Positions 57,233-64,000 of a stretch of DNA of 64,000 nucleotides are shown here, one piece after another (within the stretch, counting starts at the first letter, position 1; every line of letters starts with the position of its first letter). Below the pieces are notes generated by a model that did not search any database, had not been told where the DNA came from, and worked only from the letters and a program-made list of their open reading frames with translations. The position numbers and the translations under genes are program-made. This DNA comes from Virgisporangium aurantiacum. GTDB lineage: Bacteria > Actinomycetota > Actinomycetes > Mycobacteriales > Micromonosporaceae. The DNA lies in the NCBI RefSeq assembly GCF_016863635.1, contig NZ_BOPG01000024.1:1-64000 (forward strand), in the 5' to 3' direction.

Positions 57233-57826
57233 CTGCCACACGAACCCGTCCGGGTCGGTGAAGGGTCCGGCGTCGCTGCCGACGACGATGCGGTGCGATC
57301 CGGTGCCGTCCGCGGAGACGCCGGCGGCCTTCGCGAGGGCGCGGCGCTTGAGCAGCGCCATCGAGATCGGGCCGGATCCGCCGAACTCGACGAACCGGCG
57401 GCCGTAGCTCTTCGTCGCGGCGAGGCCGTGGTCGACGTAGAACCGCTTGCTCGCGGCGACGTGGGCGACTCCCAGCTGCAGCACCACGTCGTCGATCTGT
57501 GTGGTGGCCGGGCCGGTGTCCTTCTTCGACGAGGACGCGATCGTCACGATGGTTCCGTCCGGGGACCGGATGACGCCACCGAAACCCCACAGCGACTTCT
57601 CGGCGGGCTTCAGCGTGGTGGCGCCGGCGTCGAGGGCGGTGTCGACGAGGCCGGTGACGGTGGACGGCTGCGAGACGACGAGCGACAGCGTGAACCCGCG
57701 GAAGCCCGTCGTCGGCGCGTCCGAGGCCCGCACGCACACCCGGGTGCCGAGCCCGAGGGCGGCGTAGAAACGCTCGGCGATGGCCGGGTCGGTCACCTCG
57801 ACGGTGACGTGTTCGATGGAGGTCAT
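57218..57826 (-). CDS. VOC-family glyoxalase-like protein
   Basis: A 202-residue VOC protein with two modules: EHVTVEVTDPAIAERFYAAL and IDDVVLQLGVAHVAASKRFY start each half. Metal ligands are partly retained. ATG at 57826 (MTSIEHVTVEVTD). It lies between the CMD protein gene and the LuxR gene, the latter divergent. Enzymatic or binding role unknown. Confidence 0.87.
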   Translation of the reverse strand: MTSIEHVTVEVTDPAIAERFYAALGLGTRVCVRASDAPTTGFRGFTLSLVVSQPSTVTGLVDTALDAGATTLKPAEKSLWGFGGVIRSPDGTIVTIASSSKKDTGPATTQIDDVVLQLGVAHVAASKRFYVDHGLAATKSYGRRFVEFGGSGPISMALLKRRALAKAAGVSADGTGSHRIVVGSDAGPFTDPDGFVWQSPSR

Positions 57827-57910
57827 GGCTGGTCAGTGTCCCGCCTGCCGGCCGGGTCCGCATCCGTGCCGAGCACGGAACGGGCCACGGATGGAGGCCC
57901 GTGCGCGAGG

Positions 57911-60676
57911 ATGGCACGCGTGTCTACGCCGGCGGGCATCTCGGCCCGCGAGTCCGAGATCCTGGCCCTGGTCGGGCAGCGCCGCAGCAACGCCGAGATC
58001 GGTGCGCAGCTGTTCATCTCGGTGCGCACGGTCGAGGCGCACGTGTCGTCCCTGCTGCGCAAGCTCGGCGCCCCGGACCGGCGGGCCCTCGCCGACCTCG
58101 CGGCCGACGTCGCCCGCGCCGAGCGGACCAGTCGGGCGCTGGCCGGGCTCCCGACGCCGCTGACCGCGTTCGTCGGCCGGGCCACCGAGCGGACCGCGTT
58201 GGGTGCCGCCGTTCGCGCGCACCGGCAGGTCACCGCGGTCGGGCCCGGCGGGGTGGGCAAGACCCGGCTGGCGCTGGCCGTCGCCGCGGACCTGGCCGGC
58301 ACGTTCGCCGACGGCGTGTGGTTCGTCGACCTGGTTCCGGTCACCGACGCGGCGATGGTCGGTGCCGCGGTGGCGGCCGCGATCGGCGTCGGCGAGCGGC
58401 GGGGATGCGGCATCGACGAATCGGTGCTCGCGGCGCTGGCCGACCGGCAGGCCCTGCTGGTGCTGGACAACGGTGAACACCTGGCGGCCGGGGTGGCGCC
58501 GTTCGCCGAGCAGCTGCTGGCGCGCTGCCCGGGCGTCAGCGTGCTGGTCACCAGCCGGGCCCGGCTGATGGTGCCGTTCGAGCGGGTCCACGCGGTACCG
58601 CCGCTGTCGCTCGACGGGGACGCCGTCGCCCTGTTCGTCGACCGGGCCGGAGCCGTCGGCTGGACCGTCGAGGACACGCACCGGGACCGGATCGCCGAGG
58701 TGTGCCGGCAGCTGGACGGGGTGGCGCTGGCGATCGAACTCGCCGCAGCCCGCCTGCCCACCCTCGGCCTCGACGGGCTGATCGCGGGCCTGTCCGATCA
58801 CCTCCGGCTGCTCGTCGGCGGGTACCGGGCCGACGACCGGCACCGCTCCGTGCGGGCCATGCTCGACTGGAGCCGGGCCCTGCTCGACCCGGCCGACCTC
58901 ACCCTGCTGCGCCGGGTCTCGGTGTTCGTCTCGCCGTTCACCACTTCGGCCGCCGCGGCGGTGGCCGGGTACGACCCGCTGCACCCGGGCCGGATCGCCG
59001 ACGGGCTGGCCCGGCTCGCGGACCGGAGCCTGCTGAGCGTGGCCGCGTCGGGGGGCCGCACCCGGTACCGGGCGCTGGAGACCGTCCGCCAGTACGGAAC
59101 CGACCTGCTCACCGCGTCCGGTGAGGACGACGCCACCCGGGCCCGGCACCTGCGCTGGTGCCGGGCCACCGTCGACGAACTGGCCGGAAGCCCGGGCAAC
59201 GGCGACTGGCGGGCCCGGTTCGACGCGGTGGCCGACGACCTGCGGGCCGCCCTGGGCTGGGCCGCCGATCGGGCCGACCGACGCGTCGACGCCCACCACC
59301 TCGCCCTGTCGCTGGCCCGGCTGACCTTTGTCCGCACCCTCGTCGGCGAATCCCAGCAGCGCTACGAGCAGGCGGCCACCCTCGCCGACGACCCCGCTGA
59401 CGCGGCCGCCGCCCTGCGGTGCGCCGCGACCGTGGCTGCCTGCCGGATGCGCGGCGACGACGCCTACCGCCTCTGGCAGGCCGCCGCCCGGCACGCCGGA
59501 AACCCCGCCGCGGACCTGGCCACCGCGGCCACCACCTACTTCCGCAAGTCCGGAGCCTTCGCCCAGCCGCCCCCGCGCGAGGACGTGATCGCGCTCCTCG
59601 TCCGGGCGCGGGAGCTGGCCGGCGACGACGTCGCGGCCCGCGCCGCGGTGGCCCTCGCCGACTGCGCCGCCGCGGGGCACGCCTTCTTCGCCGACCCGGC
59701 CACGCCCGCGCCGGACGCGGCGGAGATGACCGCTCGCGCCCAGCGGGCGGTGGACCTGGCCCGCCACCTCCACGATCCGCTGCCCGAGTGCGCCGCCCTG
59801 TTCGCGCTGGCCGGGGCCCAACGCCGCGCGGGCGACGTCTTCGCCGCCGCCGCGACCGCCCGCCGCCGCGTCGAGCTGCTGGATGACGCACCCGTGACGC
59901 CGGCCACCACCGACGAGCTGATCGACTCGCTCCTGATCGCCACCGCGACCAGCATCGGTGTCGGCGACCTGCCGGCGGCACGACGCTGGGGCCGGCGGCT
60001 GCGCGACCTGCCCGCGCTGGCCGAGGACGGGCACATCGCCACCTCACGGCTGCTCATGGCCGACGCCCTCGCCGGCCACGGCACCGACGTGATCGCCGCC
60101 AGCGGCCGGTTCCTCGACGCCTGGACCCGCGCCGGCCGGCCACCGGCCCGCGCGTTCGGCCCGGTGGCCGCCGCCGTCGCGATGGTCCACGGCATCGCCG
60201 GTGACGAGGCAGCCCGGGCCGAGTGGCTCTCCGTCGTCGACCAGCTCGGCGTCACCGCGGACGACCGGGCCGGCTACGGCCCGACGTTCGACGCGATCGT
60301 CCTGCTCCACCACGGAGACGCCACGGCCGCCCGGGAACAGCTGCACACCCGGACCGCGTGGCTCACCGGCATCCTGCTGCACTGGCACGTGGTCCTGCGG
60401 GCCGAAGCCGCCGTCCTGGCCGGCGACCCGGACGCCGCCCACCACATCGTCACCGGGCGGCCCGTCGTCACCGGAAACCCCGTCGCCACCGCGATTCTCG
60501 ACCGGGCGGCCGCGCTGCTCGATCGCGACCACCATCGCCTCCCGGCCATCGCCGCCGCGTTCGAGACCGCCGGCTGCCCCTATCAACAGGCCCGGACGTT
60601 CATCCTGACCGGCGGCGACGCCGCCGCGGCCGGCAACGCCGTCCTCGCCGAGCTCGGCCTCGGCGTGCTAACTTAG
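57911..60676 (+). CDS. LuxR-type regulator with N-terminal HTH and STAND/AfsR-like ATPase
   Basis: A 921-residue regulator. The GerE/LuxR helix-turn-helix is at the N-terminus (ISARESEILALVGQRRSN, QLFISVRTVEAHVSSLLRKL, about residues 8-60). It is followed by a STAND ATPase: Walker A VGPGGVGKTRLALAV (about 115) and Walker B QALLVLDNGEHL (about 190), then GxP-like VCRQLDGVALAIELAAARLP. The last 500 residues are TPR-like. ATG at 57911. Most large LuxR (LAL) proteins have a C-terminal HTH, so this order is distinctive but known. It lies beside the TetR gene. Confidence 0.9.
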   Translation: MARVSTPAGISARESEILALVGQRRSNAEIGAQLFISVRTVEAHVSSLLRKLGAPDRRALADLAADVARAERTSRALAGLPTPLTAFVGRATERTALGAAVRAHRQVTAVGPGGVGKTRLALAVAADLAGTFADGVWFVDLVPVTDAAMVGAAVAAAIGVGERRGCGIDESVLAALADRQALLVLDNGEHLAAGVAPFAEQLLARCPGVSVLVTSRARLMVPFERVHAVPPLSLDGDAVALFVDRAGAVGWTVEDTHRDRIAEVCRQLDGVALAIELAAARLPTLGLDGLIAGLSDHLRLLVGGYRADDRHRSVRAMLDWSRALLDPADLTLLRRVSVFVSPFTTSAAAAVAGYDPLHPGRIADGLARLADRSLLSVAASGGRTRYRALETVRQYGTDLLTASGEDDATRARHLRWCRATVDELAGSPGNGDWRARFDAVADDLRAALGWAADRADRRVDAHHLALSLARLTFVRTLVGESQQRYEQAATLADDPADAAAALRCAATVAACRMRGDDAYRLWQAAARHAGNPAADLATAATTYFRKSGAFAQPPPREDVIALLVRARELAGDDVAARAAVALADCAAAGHAFFADPATPAPDAAEMTARAQRAVDLARHLHDPLPECAALFALAGAQRRAGDVFAAAATARRRVELLDDAPVTPATTDELIDSLLIATATSIGVGDLPAARRWGRRLRDLPALAEDGHIATSRLLMADALAGHGTDVIAASGRFLDAWTRAGRPPARAFGPVAAAVAMVHGIAGDEAARAEWLSVVDQLGVTADDRAGYGPTFDAIVLLHHGDATAAREQLHTRTAWLTGILLHWHVVLRAEAAVLAGDPDAAHHIVTGRPVVTGNPVATAILDRAAALLDRDHHRLPAIAAAFETAGCPYQQARTFILTGGDAAAAGNAVLAELGLGVLT

Positions 60677-60688
60677 GGACCCTAAGTT
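60670..60688. promoter_or_regulatory. Palindromic operator of the TetR regulator
   Basis: AACTTAGGG and CCCTAAGTT form a perfect 9-bp inverted repeat around a single A, 18 bases before the TetR ATG. The left arm includes the stop codon of the LuxR gene. Very likely the TetR autoregulation site. Confidence 0.75.
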
Positions 60689-60705
60689 CAAGCCGAAGGG
60701 TCCTC

Positions 60706-61278
60706 ATGCCCCGCCAGGGACTGACCACCGACCGGGTCTCGGCCGCCGCCGCCGACCTCGCCGACGAGGTCGGGCTCCAGCGGCTGACCGTCGCCGCCGT
60801 CGCCCGGAGTTTCGGGGTCTCCGACGCCGCGCTGTACGTCCACGTCCGCAGCCGCGACGCGTTGATCGAGCTGGTCGCGGTGCGCGCCGCGGCCGCGTTC
60901 GGCGACCGGCTCTCGCTCGCCGTCGCCGGACGGGCGGGCCGGGAGGCGCTGACCGCTTTCGCCGACGCCTACCGCGCGTTCGCGGTGGCGCACCCGGGGC
61001 AGTACGCCGCCACCCAACGGCAGCTGCCGCCCGAGGTGGGCCTGAACTCGGCGGGACACCGCAAGCTCATCGACCTCAGCTACGCGACGCTGCGCGGCTA
61101 CGGGCTCGACGAACCCGACCTCACCGACGCGGTGCGCTTCGTCCGCAGCACCCTGCACGGGTTCGCGAACCTCGAGGCGTCCGACGGCTTCGGCCACCCG
61201 CGCGACCTCGACGCGTCGTGGCGCGCCCTCGTCGCCGCGCTCCACACCACACTGAGCCACTGGAGTACCGAGAAATGA
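60706..61278 (+). CDS. TetR/AcrR-family transcriptional regulator
   Basis: A 190-residue repressor. The N-terminal HTH is TTDRVSAAAADLADEVGLQR through TVAAVARSFGVSDAALYVHV. The C-terminal domain resembles TetR_C_33-like ligand domains (AHPGQYAATQRQLPPEVGLN). ATG at 60706. Its stop overlaps the start of the hydrolase gene (ATGA). It probably represses both through the 19-base palindrome at 60670. Confidence 0.93.
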   Translation: MPRQGLTTDRVSAAAADLADEVGLQRLTVAAVARSFGVSDAALYVHVRSRDALIELVAVRAAAAFGDRLSLAVAGRAGREALTAFADAYRAFAVAHPGQYAATQRQLPPEVGLNSAGHRKLIDLSYATLRGYGLDEPDLTDAVRFVRSTLHGFANLEASDGFGHPRDLDASWRALVAALHTTLSHWSTEK

Positions 61279-61997
61279 AGCCCGACCCCGTCGTCCTCCT
61301 GCACGGTTCGGGCGGCGGCCCGCACTCGTGGGCCGGAATCGTCGACCGCCTCGCCGACACCTACGAACTGTTCACGCCGACCCGCCGCGGCTACGGCGAC
61401 ACACCAACCGGATCCAAGACCTTCCGGGACGAGGTCGACGACGTGCTGGCCCTGGTCGAGGACCTGGGCCGCCCGGTGCACCTCGTCGGCGGGTCGTACG
61501 GCGCCACCGTCGCGTTGCACGCCGCCGTCGCGGAACCGGATGCGGTCCGCTCGCTCGCCGTCTTCGAACCCCCGCTCTACGCCGCGGGCCCGACCATCCC
61601 GCTCGACCGCTTCCGCGCCGCTCTCGCCCGCGACGACACCGCGGCGATGGTCGCCGTCATCAACGACGTGACGCGGGCACCGGCCTCGTTGACGAGCGGC
61701 CGGACGCCCGATCCGGCCGTGTTCCGCCGGTCGGCGACCGGCTGGCTGCACGACCTGGAGTCGATGGCCGCCGACTCCACCGACATCACCCGCTGGTCGG
61801 CCGTCTCCGTGCCGACCCTCGTCATGCAGGGCGCCGACACCTGGGAGCCGATGCCCACCGTCATGAACACCCTCGCCGCGACGATTCCCGGCGCACGCCG
61901 GGTGATCTGGCCCGGACAGTCGCACTTCGCGACGATGACGGCCCCCGCGCTGTTCGCGGACACGGTGCGGTCGTTCTTCGGCGAGGCCGCGACGTGA
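61275..61997 (+). CDS. Alpha/beta hydrolase
   Basis: A 240-residue hydrolase. Oxyanion loop VVLLHGSGGGPHSW; nucleophile elbow HLVGGSYGATVALH (G-x-S-x-G with Ser about residue 78); acid probably in VMQGADTWEPMP; His in WPGQSHFATM. ATG at 61275 overlaps the TetR stop. Likely the regulated partner of the TetR protein; substrate unknown (esterase, lactonase or haloperoxidase-like). Confidence 0.9.
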   Translation: MKPDPVVLLHGSGGGPHSWAGIVDRLADTYELFTPTRRGYGDTPTGSKTFRDEVDDVLALVEDLGRPVHLVGGSYGATVALHAAVAEPDAVRSLAVFEPPLYAAGPTIPLDRFRAALARDDTAAMVAVINDVTRAPASLTSGRTPDPAVFRRSATGWLHDLESMAADSTDITRWSAVSVPTLVMQGADTWEPMPTVMNTLAATIPGARRVIWPGQSHFATMTAPALFADTVRSFFGEAAT

Positions 61998-62001
61998 CGC
62001 G

Positions 62002-64000
62002 CTACCTGCCCTTCAGCGCGGCGATCTTTCCGGCCATCTCGGCGCGCAGCGTCTCCTCCAGCGCGCGCATCTTCGCCAGCTCGGCGTCGCCGTAGTGGTT
62101 GGCGGCCTGGGGCCACTCCGACCACGACCAGTCGCTGCGGGAGCGGTTCGCGGCCGAGTCGATGGCGCGGAGATTGCTGACGTCGTTGACGATCGCCAGC
62201 TGCGAGTCGAACGACAGGTCCTTGAAGCCGGGCATGAACACCAGTTCCCGCAACGGGATGATGTGGTCGACGTCCAGGGACGCGGTGCGGGGCGGCAGGC
62301 CGGTCGCGAAGTCCAGGCCGCGGGCGCCGCCGAGTACGCTGCGCATCGCCGTGGAGTTCGGTGACGCGGCGCGCATCTTGTCGTAGAGCGGGATCGACTC
62401 CTGGCGCAGCTGCTCGACCAGTCGCGCGTCCTGCTCGGCGTTCCGCCGGATCTCGCGACCGAGTTCGGCCACCCCGGCGTCCTTCGCCCTGCGCAGCTGG
62501 GCGAGGGTCAGCGTCGACAGGTCGCCGTCGACGTGCTCGTCGAGGAGTTGCCGTTCAGCGTCGGTGAGCAGCGACAGGTCGACCTTGCCGGCGTCGGCCA
62601 TGCGTTTGTAGATGCGGGGCAGCATCTCGGCCTCGAGGTAGGCCTGCTTCTGCTTGTCGCGCAGGTTCTCCAGCTGAACCTCGGTCGGCGACTTGGTGTC
62701 CTCGGCGGCGACGAAACCGCGGCCCTTCTCGTACGAGTCGACGTTCTCCTCGTGCCGGGCCAGTTGCGCTTCCAGCGCCTCGATCTCCAGGCCGATGGAC
62801 TCCGCCTCGCGGGCGACGTCGAGCTGTTCGGCGCCGGTGAGACGGTCGCCGCGCGCGGTCACCGCGGTCTGTTCGGTCTCCAGCTCGGCGATGATCGCCT
62901 TCAGCTTGTCGACCTCCAGCCGCGCCTCGTGACCGAGCGTGTCGTAGGCCGGCTTGCCGGAGATGATCTGCTGGATGCGGCTGATGAGCGCCCGGATCCG
63001 TCCGATCGGACCCTCGTACCGGCGCAGCTGCCGCACCACCTCGACGTGCCGGCGGATGTGCTGCGGCTCGACGTCGCGCCCGATCTCCAGCCGCACGCCG
63101 CCCTTGTCGCCGTACCGGACGTGCACGCCGTTGCCCGTCACCGTGTCGCTCTCGACGATCGCGACGTTGCCGGCGAAATCGCCCAGCGCGGCCTGCAGTG
63201 CGGCGCGATCGGCGTCGCTGCGCGCTCTTCGCGTGGCGAAGGGATTGGACGCCGACTGCGCACCCGGCAGCACGGCGTCCGCCGCGTCGGCGGTGTCGGC
63301 TGCCGAGCGTCCCATCAGACTGTCCCGGAATGCCTTGAGACTGGCCAGTTCCGGATCGCCCGGACCTTGCGCCTCCCGGCGGGTGATCTCCGCGTCGAGG
63401 GCGGCGCGGAGCTGCGGGCCGCCGACCGGGTCGTCGGCGAGGGGACGCAGCGCGTCGGCGAGCTCGCGCGGCGACCCGGAACCGGCGCCGTGGGCCAGCA
63501 CCTGCAACCCGTGCGTGACCGGCGAGGTGACCAGGTTCTCGAACAGCTCGCCGGCGTCGGCGGCGATCTTCGGGGTCATGTACCCCCACGCGCGGGCCTT
63601 GTCGAGGGTGTCGGCGCCCGCGGCGTTGCGGCCGAACCCCGCGATCGCGATCAGCGCCGCCACGTCGCTGACGCCCTGCGACGACAGGTACGACTGGTAC
63701 GCGATCGCGGACAGCTGACCCAGCGGACCGAGCATCTGCAGCGCCGTCAGCGCACCGGCGATCTTCGCCGCCTCCAGCATCATGTCGCGGATCGTCTCGG
63801 GCTTGAGCAACGCCTCCAGTTGCGCGCCGACGTTGTGCTCCACGTTGCCGATGTGGAAGATCGCGGCGAGCCGGTACTCCATGCTCTGCCGTTCGGCGAA
63901 GTACCCGTCGAGGTACTTGCGGAGGTCGGCCTGGAGGTTCGCGATGAGCCGGTCCGGTCCGCCCGTGGCCACCGCGTCCCGCGACGCCTCCAGTTCCGAG
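62002..64000 (-). CDS. C-terminal part of a large HNH-nuclease protein (5' end outside window)
   Basis: Open from the right edge, at least 666 codons. Residues in the visible part include a hydrophobic stretch (MMLEAAKIAGALTALQMLGP, LSAIAYQSYLS) and a long coiled coil (LEVDKLKAIIAELETEQTAV, SIGLEIEALEAQLARHEENV). The C-terminal HNH nuclease domain has DVDHIIPLREL, then DVSNLRAIDSAANRSRSDW. The layout, long N-terminal body with a short C-terminal nuclease, is that of polymorphic toxins or phage-like delivered effectors. No immunity gene is visible to its left; the neighbour there is the hydrolase on the other strand. Cannot judge the N-terminus. Confidence 0.75.
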   Translation of the reverse strand, partial: SELEASRDAVATGGPDRLIANLQADLRKYLDGYFAERQSMEYRLAAIFHIGNVEHNVGAQLEALLKPETIRDMMLEAAKIAGALTALQMLGPLGQLSAIAYQSYLSSQGVSDVAALIAIAGFGRNAAGADTLDKARAWGYMTPKIAADAGELFENLVTSPVTHGLQVLAHGAGSGSPRELADALRPLADDPVGGPQLRAALDAEITRREAQGPGDPELASLKAFRDSLMGRSAADTADAADAVLPGAQSASNPFATRRARSDADRAALQAALGDFAGNVAIVESDTVTGNGVHVRYGDKGGVRLEIGRDVEPQHIRRHVEVVRQLRRYEGPIGRIRALISRIQQIISGKPAYDTLGHEARLEVDKLKAIIAELETEQTAVTARGDRLTGAEQLDVAREAESIGLEIEALEAQLARHEENVDSYEKGRGFVAAEDTKSPTEVQLENLRDKQKQAYLEAEMLPRIYKRMADAGKVDLSLLTDAERQLLDEHVDGDLSTLTLAQLRRAKDAGVAELGREIRRNAEQDARLVEQLRQESIPLYDKMRAASPNSTAMRSVLGGARGLDFATGLPPRTASLDVDHIIPLRELVFMPGFKDLSFDSQLAIVNDVSNLRAIDSAANRSRSDWSWSEWPQAANHYGDAELAKMRALEETLRAEMAGKIAALKGR

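Noticed and set aside
57833..60034. A 733-codon frame antisense to the LuxR-STAND gene
   Set aside because: Gly/Arg/Gln-rich shadow with no motifs.
1..64000. CRISPR array, rRNA or prophage structural genes
   Set aside because: No regularly spaced repeats, no rRNA-like stretches and no capsid, portal or tail genes were seen.

Overview
The window is very GC-rich actinobacterial DNA, most likely from the Micromonosporaceae (Micromonospora, Actinoplanes and relatives). Evidence: a mycothiol gene (mshC) in the cluster histidine phosphatase, DUF3090, SCO1664-family, MshC; an F420-type LLM oxidoreductase; SARP, PadR, HxlR and LuxR-type regulators; many GTG starts; and dense GTGA/ATGA stop-start overlaps. 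The family-level assignment is inference.

Left part (1-15045): the right end of an integrated conjugative element whose other end lies outside the window. On the minus strand it carries type IV secretion genes (VirB2-like pilin, VirB6-like channel, PrgI/VirB3-like protein, VirB4 ATPase) and a sigma-region-4-like protein. Next come a phased TGTGA repeat array and a DUF2637 membrane protein. The cargo is a probable defence unit: a nuclease-STAND ATPase and a giant HEAT-like protein, split by a 4-base overlap, followed by a methyltransferase pair with a degraded catalytic motif. It ends with a large serine recombinase whose last codons are read out of the 3' end of a tRNA-Leu(GAG) gene, the probable attachment site.

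15.2-25 kb: chromosomal genes begin (GPGG small protein, M20 peptidase, acidic protein, secreted sialidase-like propeller, DUF5703), with an orphan TnpB element inserted. Then come an aldo/keto reductase, an LLM oxidoreductase and a small export/redox module: truncated SARP regulator, S26 signal peptidase, a Cys-rich mini-ORF with a strong hairpin, a TlpA-like thioredoxin and a secreted lectin-like protein.

25-44.7 kb: mostly housekeeping. It holds a class C beta-lactamase-like hydrolase, a VOC protein, UppP, the mycothiol cluster ending in mshC, a 13-residue-repeat DxDxDG protein, a GntR regulator, a sigma/membrane-partner pair convergent with a membrane-fused Hsp70, an alanine-type aminotransferase, a PAC2 protein, metH and two small coupled genes.

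44.7-64 kb: accessory and regulatory genes. These are a phosphotransferase, a SigJ-like sigma factor, divergent DoxX/HxlR, a TRIC channel, a coupled pair of unknown secreted proteins, a PadR-ABC-FtsX operon behind a two-site operator, a Tat-exported hydrolase, acetyltransferases, an arginase-family protein, VOC and CMD proteins, a 921-residue LuxR-STAND regulator, a TetR-hydrolase pair behind a 19-bp palindrome, and the C-terminal part of a large HNH-nuclease protein running off the right edge.
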